Shown one piece after another: positions 45,750 through 56,089 of a stretch of 64,000 bases of DNA. The notes beneath the pieces are model-generated. The model saw only the letters and a list, made by a program, of their open reading frames with translations. It did not search any database and was not told the DNA's origin. Position 1 is the first letter of the stretch. Each line of letters opens with the position of its first letter. The translations under genes and the position numbers were made by a program. The stretch is taken from NCBI RefSeq assembly GCF_001411555.2, contig NW_023361495.1:1-64000 (forward strand), given 5' to 3'. The stretch comes from Juglans regia (lineage: Eukaryota > Streptophyta > Magnoliopsida > Fagales > Juglandaceae).

Positions 45750-46349
45750 AAGGTGCTTAAACCTCAGAGTTGGCTTAGAGCCGTGTGGCTTGTATGGATG
45801 GGAATGAGGATTAGTATGGACTAAGGTGCATGAAGATAGTGATGGATGTATTGTCTAGGATTGGGATGCGTGACTTAGTCGGTCTGAGTCATGCATCGAG
45901 ATGAGTTCAATAAGAAGCGTAAGACGAATGTCTTAGTGTCTTAATCCTAAGGTGAATCATGGGTTCACTTTAGTGGATGAGCACTCGAGGCAAGACTTTG
46001 AGTTGGAAGATGTGGTGACCGTAAGTGGTCCCCGAAGGGTTTAACATAGTAAAGGGCACGTAAGTGCATGGGATAGAATGAGAGTGTTCCAAGTATAGCG
46101 TAGTTCTATTTATAGTTTAAGTTGCTTATGTATTAGATAGAGAATGACCCTAAGGTATATGTATGCATGTAGGTTGCCATCTGACAAGCACATGAATGGA
46201 CTGCATGACATGCAAATAGCATGGAGTCCAGGTAAGTATTACGTTCATACTCTTCTAGAGTTTTCCAAGATACAAGAAACGCTTTTCCTTTAAGATGCTC
46301 ATGAAAAGAAACGAAAGAAGCTTTAAGAAAGAAAATGCTATGTGTTTAA

Positions 46350-46917
46350 AGGTATAAGGTATAATATTTTATATATAAGTTTTATACAAAATTAATATTA
46401 TACAAAATATTATATATATATATAAGTTTTATATATATTATATATAATTGGACTTTTGAACTCCTAATTTAGACTTTTGGTTGACTTATTTTTTATCCCA
46501 GTTTTTGTAGTTGTTATATTTATAAGTTTATAGCAGATTCTTTTTAGTAAAGCAGATTTTTGAATAGCATTTTTTAGTAAAGCAAATTTTAGTAAATCAG
46601 ATTTTTTTTAGTAAAGCAGATTTTTAGTAAAGCAGTTTTTAGTAAAGCAGATTTTTTTTAGTAATGTAATTTTTTTAGTAAAACATTTTTTAGTAGAGCA
46701 GATTTTTTTTTAATAAGAGTATAAGGAAGATTTTTTTTTAATGACAAACTTACATTTTAAAAAAACTGAAAAATCAGACCGGACCGGAAACCGGAAGTAC
46801 CTATTTAGGAGGATAACGGGTGCGTAATCGATTTTGAAAATTTTAGAACCGGTACATACCGGATCGGTCTTAAATTTTGTCCAAAACTAGACCGAACCGG
46901 ATCGGTTACACCCCTAC
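46350..46917. mobile_element. AGGGGTGTAAC-type MITE 3' half with internal short tandem repeat
   Basis: Ends GATCGGTTACACCCCTA (46917) and carries ACCGGACCGG and AGAACCGGTACATACCGG motifs shared with the MITE at 14635-15106. The left half is AT-rich. It contains a tandem run of TTTTTAGTAAAGCAGA units at 46535-46735, which probably expanded locally. The left end is not defined and may coincide with the truncation of the long LTR. Confidence 0.55.
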
Positions 46918-47258
46918 TGAGAACTACCACCACCAGCAACTAATTTCGGCTCAACCAACCCTTAAGCAAAAAAAATGAGTTTTCCTGTCTCTCTCGTTGC
47001 TTTTGACGAAAAGGGTATTTTTTTTTTTTTTTTTTGCATGTTTGTATTCTGGAAAAATGTATGGATTTCGTTTTCTTTTTGGGTAGCCTGTTGCAGAAAA
47101 AAAGTTCCAAGTTTTACAGGCTAAGACATCTTGAACTATATATTGAATATTCTTAAGTTCTGCTGAAGAAGATCTTATGAGCATATTGTGAAGTTGTTTC
47201 AATTGTTTGAGATTTGGTCCTATCATATAGTATTTAATATTCTCATTGTGATCTGTAG
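46918..47258. other. Non-coding sequence upstream of the RIO1-like exon
   Basis: Contains a 22-base T run (about 47013-47035) and sequence that could be an intron. No convincing upstream RIO1 exon was found. A minus-strand frame across 46951-47226 has no domain I recognise. Confidence 0.45.
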
Positions 47259-47665
47259 GCTAAAGGCAGCGAAAATTAGGTGTCCAACACCAGTTCTTTT
47301 GAGACTTCATGTTCTGGTCATGGAATTTATAGGTATTGTGTTTTGATTAATCACCTATAGAATAAATATTGTCTTGATAATAGATGTGTTAGCAGTCTGT
47401 GTTGTCCCTGTATTTTTGCTCCATATAGATTAAATACATTCATACTTTCATAGTCATTTAAACCAAGTGTTTATTGTAGATCTTTGTTCTTTTCCTTCCC
47501 ACATGGTCTCTTGTGGATGGAATTGAATTTTGGCTTCTAATTGTACAGTTACACCTCTGGTTGAATTTTGGAGTTTGTGTTTGTGTAGGAAAAGCAGCTT
47601 GGGCTGCACCTCGTCTTAAGGATGCTGCTTTATCTCTTAACAAGTTATGTGAAGTTTATGTGGAA
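47259..47665 (+). pseudogene. RIO1: RIO1-type atypical protein kinase, two-exon fragment
   Basis: Two exon-like blocks with consensus splice borders. Block one (47259-47332) encodes LKAAKIRCPTPVLLRLHVLV followed by MEFIG; it is preceded by ATCTGTAG and followed by GTATTG. Block two (47589-about 47665) is preceded by TTTGTGTAG and encodes KAAWAAPRLKDAALSLNKLC. The phases join within a Gly codon. This order and wording match the N-lobe of RIO1 kinases, which act in late cytoplasmic maturation of the small ribosomal subunit. No upstream ATP-binding exon, no HGDLSEYN catalytic exon and no downstream exon was found before or after the gypsy insertion. I therefore treat it as a gene fragment left by deletion or captured by a transposon. 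Confidence 0.65.
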
Positions 47666-48108
47666 GTGTGTCCATCCATATCTTTGTAGTCATTCTTTGG
47701 GAATTCTTAATTGTGTGAAGTGAATTCTTTGTGGTTTCATTTCACTTGCCAAAAGAAATTCCTAATATTGCTCCATCATCCCTGTTAATGTCATGTTTCG
47801 TGGTCTGGGCAACTCTACTCTGACAGTGCTACGATAGGTGTTATTTGGAGCTCCCAGCATTGCTCTGGTCCAGCTGTATGGTGGCATTTCGTACGTTTAT
47901 GGCGGTGAATAGAAAATAAGTGCAAGGAGAGTAAAGAGAGAAGGGCACCAAGACTTACATGGTTCGGCAACAGGCCTACGTCCACCGGGGTTTGAGTAGG
48001 GGAGTCTCCACTATAATATATATGTCTACAGTCACTCATGGTTCCTCATATCTCACTGTATGAAGAAGGTTGGAGCTCTTCCTGTTGGAGGCACTGTCTT
48101 CCTTGAGA
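47666..48108. other. Unclassified repeat-like DNA flanking the gypsy insertion
   Basis: Includes AAGACTTACATGGTTCGGCA and CCTACGTCCACCGGGG (about 47950-47990), a sequence type I associate with dispersed plant repeats but cannot assign. It probably continues at 54047 after the gypsy element. No coding sequence is supported. Confidence 0.4.
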
Positions 48109-48113
48109 GGTTG

Positions 48114-48949
48114 TGATAGGAACCAAGGTGGGACTACTCTTAAATATCCTTTGCAAGTTCCAGATGGGCCAATTACAAGATCAAGGGCCAAGAAGATCAA
48201 GGAAGCAATGCAAGGATTGGTGCAATCCACTTGGGATGAAGCCAGCAAGAGCCCAACACTCAAGATGGGTCTGAAAGAAGAAGAATCAGTTTTGATCCAC
48301 TTGATTCAAGCTATGGAAGACATGACTTAGAGATACGGCCTATTGTTATTGGAGGCTTCCAATTTGGTTAAATGATTTATTTTATTAGTTTAGAATAAGT
48401 GGGCTTGAAGATGCTTGGCTCACATGTCTTATTTCTTATGAACTATGTTTTTGGGAAGGTCTTGTATTTTGGCCAAGGGCTTATTTGGAAAGTTACTTTT
48501 TAGGAACTAGGGTTTCATCAATTTATTGTAGGGGTTACTGTAGCCGCGCCTACTGTAGCCGGTACTGTTTATCAAGGGTAATTTTGGGTAAAATGGGCTT
48601 TATTTTGGCTAGGGTTTTGATTAGGTTTAGGTTTAAAAACTCTTTGTAGCCTCATTTGAGGGGTTAGACAATATTGAATTTTATTTGTGAGTGAGTTTTC
48701 TCCTCTTGTTCTTGATTGAATTCTTGAACTTATCAAAGGTAAATCACAACCTTTGTGGCGTTCCTCCATTGTAATCTGGGTTCTTGAGACGGGTTCTTCA
48801 ACGGGTCTAGATTTTAATATAATCTAGGTTCTTGAAACAAGTTCTTATCGGGTCTAGGTTCTCCATCCATTGACTTGATTTTGGCTTTCTTGGGGAGTTT
48901 TCAAATTGATTGTGGGTTCAAGGGAATTCATTCCCACGGGTTCATATCA
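48114..48949 (+). repeat. 5' LTR of the plus-strand gypsy element
   Basis: Starts TGATAGGAACCAAGGTGGG and ends GGGTTCATATCA. It has exactly the length of the 3' copy, and I count about 17 substitutions by eye. The sequence just after it (CTTGCCCTAGGG) is not a recognisable tRNA primer binding site, unlike in the related minus-strand element. Confidence 0.92.
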
Positions 48950-49451
48950 CTTGCCCTAGGGTTTTTGAGTTATTGTTAGGGTTTTCTCAACTACTTATTT
49001 TTGATTGCGATCAAATCAGTTGGTAAAAAGAAAAGAAAATAAAATAAAGGAAAAAAAATTCCGAGATTTTTTCTTGAGCCTTATCATCAAAGGGGGTGAT
49101 TCTAGTTGGTATCTTGTCTTATAGTTACTGTTTCATTCGTATAATTTCCTTGATTCACATGCCATTTTTTTTTCATTCCTTCTGTGTTTCTCTTGTTCCT
49201 GTTTCTTGGACCTAATTACTAGTTCGGATAAAATAAGGTTGCTTTGTCTTGATTGAGTCAATTAGTTCTTAAAGAACTTGAGTGGAAAAACTCTTGAGGT
49301 AAAAGGCAAGAGAGTGTGAGACTATTATCGGAAAAAAGCCAATTAAGAGTGAAACACAAGTGGAGTGTCATTATTCGAGGGTAACACATAAGGGAGTGTG
49401 TGAGGTTTACTTATTTTTTGCCACTAAGATTCTTTTGTGTAGCACCTGATA

Positions 49452-49802
49452 ATGTCTCAACGGAGTAGCGCATCACCAAGGGGGAGAGCAGATAACTCAT
49501 CCTTTGTGTTGCAAGCCATGCAACAACAGTTTGAGCGGTTGAACTTGGTGTTGGGTGAAGTGAGGGATAGGATGGATCATCAAGAAGTAGCGATTACAAA
49601 TCTACAAGGTGGGAGGGACAGGAGGCAACGTGAGCATAGAGTTGAAAATCAGTATGAGAATGAAGGAGATGGTGAGGATGAGGAAGACTTAGCATCTGAC
49701 GTTGGGTTGGGTAGAAATAGAAGAGTTAGGCATGAAAGAGGATTTGAGAGGAATCTAAGGGGTCGGGATGGTGTAGATAGAGACCTTGGTAGCATCAAAT
49801 GA
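49452..49802 (+). pseudogene. Gypsy Gag N-terminal segment, separated by a one-base deletion
   Basis: A 116-residue frame starting MSQRSSASPRGRADNSSFVL, with a predicted coiled-coil stretch (QQQFERLNLVLGEVRDRMDH) and an Arg/Glu/Asp-rich end. It stops at TGA (49800-49802), which overlaps the ATG of the next frame (49799). The two readings would be continuous with one more A at ATCAAATGAAA, so this is most likely a one-base deletion splitting Gag. A programmed restart is possible but unsupported. Confidence 0.75.
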
Positions 49803-51613
49803 AAATACCACATTTCCAAGGTAGAACTGACCCTGAGGTTTACCTAGAGTGGGAGAAAAAAATAGAGTTGGTGTTTGACTGCCATAATTACTTTGAGGAG
49901 AAGAAAGTGAAGTTGGCGGTAATTGAATTCACTGATTATGATATTATTTGGTGGGATCCATTAGTGACCAATAGGAGGAGGAATTATGAGAGGCCTATAG
50001 AGACATGGGGAGAGTTGAAAGCTCTCATGAGGCGGAGATTTGTTCCTAGCCATTACTATAGAGACCTTTACCGGAAATTACAAAATTTTACACAAGGGTC
50101 TAGGAGTATGGAGGATTACCATAAGGAGATGGAGGTGGCGATGATTCGGGCTAATGTAGAGGAGGACCGAGAGGCCACCATGGCTAGAGTTTTGAGTGGT
50201 TTGAATAGGAACATAGCCAATGTAATTGAATTGCAGCATTATGTAGAGATAGAGGACATGGTGCACATGGCTATGAAGGTGGAGAGGCAATTAAAGAGAA
50301 AAGGGACAGCAAGGTACACTTCGGTGTCTAGCACTACTTGGAAATCAAAATGGGATAGGAATGATCCAGCTGAAGCAAAAAGAAAGGCCGAACCACCTAA
50401 GGGAAAAGATGAGGGAACTAGCAACAAACCCAAGGTAGAATCCCAACCTTCACGGAATAGAGATATCAAATGTTTTAAGTGTTTGGGTTCAGGGCACATT
50501 GCTTCTCAATGTCCAAATAAGAGGGTGATGATTATGCGTGACAATGGGGAGGTGATGACTGAGAGTGAGGATGATAGTGATGAGGTGCCCGAGTTGGTTG
50601 ATGCTAGTGATGATGATGGAGTGGTATACCCTGTGACAGGTGAGTCTCTTGTTGCCAGGCGTGCTTTCAATGCACACATTAAGGTGGATGATGCAGAGCA
50701 ACAAAGAGAGAACATTTTCCATACTAGATGCCATGTCAACAATAAGGTATGTAGTATGATCATTGATGGAGGGAGTTGTAATAATGTGGCTAGCACTACT
50801 TTGGTTGAGAAATTGAATTTACCAACCTTAAAACACTCTAGACCATACAAATTGCAATGGTTGAATGATTGTGGAGAGGTTATGGTGGACAAACAAGTGT
50901 TAGTTACTTTTTCTATTGGGAAGTATCAGGATGAGGTGCTTTGTGATGTTGTGCCTATGCATGCGGGCCATATTTTGTTGCGGAGGCCGTGGCAGTATGA
51001 TAGGAGAGTGACACATGATGGGTTCAAGAACATGTACAGCTTTGAAAAGGGGGGCAAAACAATTAAGCTTGCTCCTTTAACTCCAAGCCAGGTCTATGAG
51101 GACCAACTGAAACTGAAAAGTGAGGTTGCTCAAAAAAGAAAGAGTGAAAATGAGAGTGATCAAAATAGAAAGAGTGAAAATGAGAGTGATCAAAAAAGAA
51201 AGAGTGAAAACGAGATTGAGCAAAAAAGAAAGAGTGAGAGTGAAAATGAGCATAAAAGAAAGAGTGAAAAAGAAAGTAGAGAGGTGGCTGAGAGTAAAGA
51301 AAAAAGAATGGAGCCACGAGAGAAAAAAGAAAGAGAGTCTGCCAAGAGAAAAGGAAAGGCAAAAGTGAGTTTCTATGCAAGAGAGAGTGAGGTTAAGAGG
51401 GCTTTCTTCGCAGATCGCCCTATGATTTTTCTTGTCTATAAAGAGTCTTATCTTACTCTTGATGAAACTAACCAGTCTCTTCCTAGTTTGGCTGTTTCTT
51501 TGTTGCAGGAGTTTGAGGATGTATTCCCGGAGGAGATGCCGAATGAGTTGCCACCCATTAGAGGCATTGAGCACCAGATTGATTTTGTGCCCGGGGCTGC
51601 TATTCCAAACTGA
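49799..51613 (+). CDS. Gypsy Gag core, CCHC knuckle, protease and charged linker
   Basis: A 604-residue frame. Residues 1-165 form the retrotransposon Gag core ([20 protein letters not shown], then WWDPLV and the LRRRFVP-type box). Residues about 225-240 are a CCHC knuckle, [14 protein letters not shown]. The protease region (about 300-400) has [15 protein letters not shown], where the usual D-S/T-G reads D-G-G. Residues about 430-520 are a Lys/Arg/Ser/Glu repeat ([10 protein letters not shown] units). The frame ends at 51611-51613 with a TGA that probably derives from CGA, just before the reverse transcriptase. It would form virus-like particles and process the polyprotein. Confidence 0.85.
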   Translation: MKIPHFQGRTDPEVYLEWEKKIELVFDCHNYFEEKKVKLAVIEFTDYDIIWWDPLVTNRRRNYERPIETWGELKALMRRRFVPSHYYRDLYRKLQNFTQGSRSMEDYHKEMEVAMIRANVEEDREATMARVLSGLNRNIANVIELQHYVEIEDMVHMAMKVERQLKRKGTARYTSVSSTTWKSKWDRNDPAEAKRKAEPPKGKDEGTSNKPKVESQPSRNRDIKCFKCLGSGHIASQCPNKRVMIMRDNGEVMTESEDDSDEVPELVDASDDDGVVYPVTGESLVARRAFNAHIKVDDAEQQRENIFHTRCHVNNKVCSMIIDGGSCNNVASTTLVEKLNLPTLKHSRPYKLQWLNDCGEVMVDKQVLVTFSIGKYQDEVLCDVVPMHAGHILLRRPWQYDRRVTHDGFKNMYSFEKGGKTIKLAPLTPSQVYEDQLKLKSEVAQKRKSENESDQNRKSENESDQKRKSENEIEQKRKSESENEHKRKSEKESREVAESKEKRMEPREKKERESAKRKGKAKVSFYARESEVKRAFFADRPMIFLVYKESYLTLDETNQSLPSLAVSLLQEFEDVFPEEMPNELPPIRGIEHQIDFVPGAAIPN

Positions 51614-51670
51614 CCAGCCTATAGGAGTAATCCAGAGGAGACAAAGGAGCTTCAGAGGCAAGTTGAAGAT

Positions 51671-53044
51671 TTGATGAGCAAGGGGTACGTGAGGGAGAGC
51701 ATGAGCCCTTGTGCAGTACCAGTGCTACTAGTGCCAAAGAAGGATGGGACGTGGAGGATGTGCATTGATTGCAGGGCGGTCAACAATATCACGGTAAAGT
51801 ATCGCCATCCCATTCCTAGATTGGATGATATGCTTGATGAATTGCATGGCTCATGTATTTTCAGTAAAATTGATCTTAAAAGTGGGTACCATCAAATTAG
51901 AATGAAAGAGGGTGATGAATGGAAAACTGCTTTTAAGACTAAGTATGGGCTTTATGAATGGTTGGTTATGCCATTTGGACTTACAAATGCGCCCAGTACT
52001 TTCATGAGATTAATGAACCATGTCCTACGTGCATTCATAGGCAAGTTTGTGGTTGTGTACTTTGATGATATCTTAGTGTACAGCAAGAACTTAAATGAAC
52101 ATATTGAGCATTTGAGATATGTGTTTGATGTGTTGAGATGTGAAAAGTTGTATGCTAATTTCAAGAAATGCACATTTTGCATGGAAAAAGTTGTTTTTCT
52201 TCGTTATGTTGTTAGTACAAAGGGTATTGAGGTAGATGAAGAGAAAGTCAAAGCCATCAAGGAGTGGCCAATGCCAAAAAGCATCACTGAGGTAAGAAGC
52301 TTTCATGGCTTAGCTAGCTTTTATCGGCGTTTTGTTAAAGACTTCAGCACCATTGCTGCACCACTCAGTGAGGTAATTAAAAAGAATGTTGGGTTTCATT
52401 GGGGGGCTAATCAAGAGAATGCTTTTGCCACTATTAAAGAAAGGTTGTGCTCTGCACTTGTGTTAGCATTACCTAATTTTAACAAAACTTTTGAGATCGA
52501 ATGTGATGCCTCAGGAATAGGAATTGGAGCCGTTTTGATGCAGGATAGGTGGCCCATAGCCTTCTTCAGTGAAAAGTTAAGTGGGGCATTCCTGAAGTAC
52601 CCTACTTATGACAAAGCGCTTTATGCTCTTGTTCGTGCATTAGAGACTTGGCAGCACTACCTATGGCCATGGGAATTTGTGATCCACACCGATCATGAAT
52701 CATTGAAGCATCTCAAGGGTCAAGGTAAGTTGAATAAAAGGCATGCTAGATGGATGGAGTACATTGAGACCTTTCCCTATGTCATCCGTTACAAGCAAGG
52801 TAAGGAGAACATTGTTGCTGATGCTCTATCCCGGAGGAGTAGTTTGGATGGACAAAAGAAGGCAGAGTTGGTGAAGTCACTTCATGAGAGGGTACGGCTT
52901 CAAATTGTCCAAAAGAAGGAAAGGGTTTCTTCCCAAGCCAATAAAGGACGAAGGCGTGTCATCTTTGAACAAAGAGATTGGGTTTGGGTTCACATGCGTA
53001 AAGAAAGATTCCCAGCCCATATAAGGACTAAGTTGCATCCTTGA
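51671..53044 (+). CDS. Gypsy reverse transcriptase and RNase H fused to integrase C-terminus
   Basis: A 457-residue frame. Reverse transcriptase (about 1-190) has [46 protein letters not shown] and the catalytic YFDDILVYS. RNase H follows (about 255-375), with [15 protein letters not shown] and [10 protein letters not shown]. After [16 protein letters not shown] the next residues ([19 protein letters not shown], then [14 protein letters not shown]) belong to the region after the integrase catalytic core. The zinc domain and DDE core have thus been removed by an in-frame deletion. A stop at 53042-53044 ends it. The true polyprotein start is upstream, in the Gag frame. Confidence 0.9.
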   Translation: MMSKGYVRESMSPCAVPVLLVPKKDGTWRMCIDCRAVNNITVKYRHPIPRLDDMLDELHGSCIFSKIDLKSGYHQIRMKEGDEWKTAFKTKYGLYEWLVMPFGLTNAPSTFMRLMNHVLRAFIGKFVVVYFDDILVYSKNLNEHIEHLRYVFDVLRCEKLYANFKKCTFCMEKVVFLRYVVSTKGIEVDEEKVKAIKEWPMPKSITEVRSFHGLASFYRRFVKDFSTIAAPLSEVIKKNVGFHWGANQENAFATIKERLCSALVLALPNFNKTFEIECDASGIGIGAVLMQDRWPIAFFSEKLSGAFLKYPTYDKALYALVRALETWQHYLWPWEFVIHTDHESLKHLKGQGKLNKRHARWMEYIETFPYVIRYKQGKENIVADALSRRSSLDGQKKAELVKSLHERVRLQIVQKKERVSSQANKGRRRVIFEQRDWVWVHMRKERFPAHIRTKLHP

Positions 53045-53046
53045 GG

Positions 53047-53422
53047 AGATGGACCTTTCCAAATTCTTGAGAAAATTAATGACAATGCATATAAAGTGAA
53101 TCTTCCAGGTGAGTATAAAGTTTCTGCAACTTTCAATGATTCTGATCTTTCTCCTTTTGATGTAGGTGAAGATTCGAGGTCGAGTCCTTTTGAGGAGAGG
53201 GGGAATGATAGGAACCAAGGTGGGACTACTCTTAAAGATCCTTTGCAAGTTCCAGATAGGCCAATTACAAGATCAAGGGCCAAGAAGATCAAGGAAGCAA
53301 TGCAAGGATTGGTGCAATCCACTTGGGATGAAGCTAGCAAGAGCCCAACACTCAAGATGGGTCTGAAAGAAAAAGAATCAGTTTTCATCCACTTGATTCA
53401 AGCTATGGAAGACATGACTTAG
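53047..53422 (+). pseudogene. Gypsy polyprotein C-terminal tail reading into the 3' LTR
   Basis: After the stop at 53044 the same kind of reading continues: FQILEKINDNAYKVNLPG, then DSRSSPFEERGN, then across the LTR boundary at 53206 into ITRSRAKKIKEAMQGLVQ and a stop at 53420-53422. The equivalent frame is present in the 5' LTR (48114-48330). A polyprotein end encoded by the LTR is unusual outside a few chromovirus groups. Confidence 0.7.
53191..53205 (+). promoter_or_regulatory. Polypurine tract before the 3' LTR
   Basis: TGAGGAGAGGGGGAA lies immediately upstream of the 3' LTR start and primes second-strand synthesis in LTR retrotransposons. The same tract is present in the related element at 41734-41751, minus strand. 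Confidence 0.85.
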
Positions 53423-54041
53423 AGATACGGCCTATTGTTATTGGAGGCTTCCAATTTGGTTAAATGATTTATTTTATTAGTTTAGAATAAGTGGGCTTGA
53501 AGATGCTTGGCTCACATGTCTTATTTCTTATGAACTATGTTTTTGGGAAGGTCTTGTATTTTGGCCAAGGGCTTATTTGGAAAGTTACTTTTTAGGAACT
53601 AGGGTTTCATCAATTTATTGTAGGGGTTACTGTAGCCGCGCCTACTGTAGCCGGTACTGTTCATCAAGGGTAATTTTGGATAAAATGGGCTTTATTTTGG
53701 CTAGAGTTTTGATTAGGTTTGGGTTTAAAAACTCTTTGTAGCCTCATTTGAGGGGTTAGACAATATTGAATTTTATTTGTGAGTGAGTTTTCTCCTCTTG
53801 TTCTTGATTGAACTCTTGAACTTATCAAATGTAAATCACAACCTTTGTGGCTTTCCTCCTTTGTAATCTGGGTTCTTGAGACGGGTTCTTCAACGGGTCT
53901 AGATTTTAATATAATCTAGGTTCTTGAAACAAGTTCTCATCGGGTTTAGGTTCTCCATCCGTTGACTTGATTTTGGCTTTCTTGGGGAGTTTTCAAATTG
54001 ATTGTGGGTTCAAAGGAATTCATTCCCACGGGTTCATATCA
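53206..54041 (+). repeat. 3' LTR of the plus-strand gypsy element
   Basis: 836 bp with TG...CA ends, followed by the target duplication GGCTG. It differs from the 5' LTR by about 17 scattered substitutions and has no length change. Confidence 0.92.
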
Positions 54042-54046
54042 GGCTG

Positions 54047-55300
54047 CTTGAAGAAGAAGATCTGTTTGAGGGAGCGTTGAGTCGGTGTGTGAAGTAGCAA
54101 TCGTTTATTTATCCTCCCTTTTGTCTGGGCATCCCCTTTTATATGTTGTCTGACCCTTTATTGCACATGCCAGTCTACCATGAGATGGCAAGTCTTCCTT
54201 GCGTGAACCCTTTTCCTTCTTCTTCTGACCCTCTGACATTTATAAGCCCTCATGTCCCTCTTGTCTCCCTCTTGTTTCTTTCGTTGTCTCACTTTTGTCT
54301 CTTTCCTTGTCACTCTTTCCACAATCCCATTCGGCTATTGTTAGGATACTCTTGTGATATCCGAAATTTATTTTCAACATTGGATCCACTTCTTTTTTTT
54401 ATATCTAATATCTAAAACTGTATTGTTTTCCCTTGTTGGTATTTTCTTCTACATGAACACAATTTTGTTTCTCTAACATTTCTTACTTGTTTCATATATT
54501 CCTCTGTTGTTGGCTCTTGTCCTTCAGACATAGCCCTAGATGGCACTGAGTGGCATAAAAGTAATCCATGTTGCTAACTTCAGTTACTTGGGGTTTAGGC
54601 ATAGTCGAGTTGAGAAGGCTCTTCTCCTATCACATGCAAATTTTTAAAACGATAAAAAGTAAACTAGGTTTACAAAGGTGTTTTTAAACAATTCTTTAGT
54701 TGCCATCCCATAGATCTTTTCAAAGATATGATTTTTTTTTTTCATTTGTCGACAGTTTATATATACATGGAATTTGTGTTTTGGAAACATTAATCATGTC
54801 CTGACTCCCTAAACAACCAGACACTTATGCCTATTATTTTTTAAAAGTAATCATTTTATGATATCAAAAGAACTGTTTTTGTGGGCAACCCTCCATATTA
54901 TGTAAAGGTAACTTCTTCGCATTGATTTTTGTGTTTGTGCACTGCAAATTCTAAACGTGTTGTCACTGAATCTAGATTTATTTCCCCCTTTTTACATTTT
55001 GCAAGATGAACAATTTTATCAGTTGTTTTTTTGGCATTGACAATCTGGGATCCAACATTGAAGCAGTTAGGGTCATTAGACATCATTTTCATTTGAGTTT
55101 GGGAAAGGGTATTGCTTACATCTTGTTTAAAACTAGGGTATCATCTTTTAATCTCAAAACTTATTGGTTAATTAAAAGAAATTAATGTGCTCTTTGGTTG
55201 ATGCTTCTTGAGCCTTTAAACGTCTAAAACTAGGGTAGTGAGGACTTAGATAGAATTTGCACATTATTATTTGATTCAAATTGAGCTACTCTTAAATTGA
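54047..55300. other. Non-coding DNA, probably unclassified repeat
   Basis: The first 300 bp probably continue the repeat interrupted by the gypsy element. The remainder is AT-rich and unique-looking. A minus-strand 64-residue frame (54898-55092) has no domain I recognise. Confidence 0.4.
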
Positions 55301-55304
55301 GCTA

Positions 55305-55475
55305 CTTTATCTCAGTTGATAAGATTGTTGAAAGAGTCAAGAGCTGGACTTATAATGCCCTTTCCTATGCTGGCAGAGTTCAGCTGGTAAACTCTATCCT
55401 ATGTTCTAACCAAGTTTATTGGTCTTCTCTCTTCATTCTTCCTATGGGGTTATCAAGCAAGTGATACATGACTTG
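55305..55475 (+). pseudogene. LINE ORF2 fragment (post-RT region)
   Basis: The translation includes ERVKSWTYNALSYAGRVQLV and NQVYWSSLFILP, the conserved stretch just after the reverse transcriptase in plant LINE ORF2 proteins. Nothing recognisable flanks it, so it is an isolated truncated piece. Confidence 0.75.
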
Positions 55476-55499
55476 GAGGGTGGGGCCGTGTTTTCGAGC

Positions 55500-55625
55500 T
55501 TCACTCCCTAGAATTTGAAAAAGTTGAATTGTTTATTTTATTTTGTGTAAGAATTTGAAAAAGTTATAATGATTAAATAAGATTAGATGAGATGAGATGA
55601 AAATGGTTGTAAAAACAAATGAGGC
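55500..55625. repeat. Short dispersed repeat with GATGAGATGAGATG motif
   Basis: Two copies of AGAATTTGAAAAAGTT (around 55513 and 55551) and a GATTAGATGAGATGAGATGA run. I recall very similar sequence as an abundant MITE-like repeat in Fagales, but cannot verify this here. Confidence 0.45.
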
Positions 55626-55809
55626 AATGACACAATAATATGACTGACATATTGACACAAACCGGCAAAACAAAAAAAATCAAAAGGGACAAAAATGAAA
55701 AAAAGACAGAGCAAGATGAGGGCATAAATGGAAAAAATGGAAAAAAAAAGTGTCAACCACTAATTACTATTCATTACTGTTCATTCTCTTATAGCCACTT
55801 TTAAGATAT

Positions 55810-55814
<5 letters not shown>

Positions 55815-55845
<31 letters not shown>
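55815..55845. repeat. (AT)n microsatellite
   Basis: About fifteen uninterrupted AT dinucleotides. Confidence 0.95.
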
Positions 55846-55846
<1 letters not shown>

Positions 55847-56089
55847 CTCTCTATTTCCTTTTTGTTTTGGTTTGTGCACTATTATATGTTTCATTCATGG
55901 CTCTTTACATGGTGAGTCCAAATAAACTACTGAAAAAGGCCAATAAATAGATTCATTCAACTGTTTTTCAAAATATATAAACTATGCAACTAAAATATAT
56001 TATTTTAAAGTACGACTCACACTTTTTAATCCTTACGAGTTGGTGAAGGGTACTGTTTTCAAACTCTTCATAAAGACAAGTAATTTAGG

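Larger units (their letters stand above)
38129..46350 (+). mobile_element. Long gypsy-type LTR (right copy), plus orientation, interrupted and 3' truncated
   Basis: It begins TGTGATACCCTGCTCC (38129), a TG start typical of plant gypsy LTRs. It contains a promoter-like region (38743-38759), a C-rich transcribed region (38760-39560) and the 90-bp tandem repeat. It is interrupted at 41548-45749 by a deleted gypsy element and resumes at 45750. Similarity to the left copy ends near 46350, where an AT-rich MITE-like piece begins, so the last roughly 1.2 kb of the LTR is missing. The two copies face away from each other and abut at 38128/38129. Confidence 0.65.
48114..54041 (+). mobile_element. Ty3/gypsy LTR retrotransposon, complete ends, integrase core deleted
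   Basis: A 5928-bp element with two 836-bp LTRs, flanked by GGTTG (48109-48113) and GGCTG (54042-54046), a 5-bp duplication with one mismatch. The order is LTR, leader, Gag, protease, reverse transcriptase, RNase H, then directly the integrase C-terminus, a polypurine tract and LTR. The zinc-binding and catalytic parts of integrase are absent. The polyprotein frame continues into the 3' LTR with GPITRSRAKKIKEA-type sequence, a feature I associate with CRM-like chromoviruses. The clade assignment is tentative. Confidence 0.9.

Noticed and set aside
46951..47226. 91-residue minus-strand frame overlapping the upstream side of the RIO1-like exon
   Set aside because: Ends in a long Lys run created by a poly-T tract, has no domain, and lies antisense to the better-supported exons.
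54898..55092. 64-residue minus-strand frame that looks protein-like
   Set aside because: No domain recognised, isolated, short, and no splice or promoter context.
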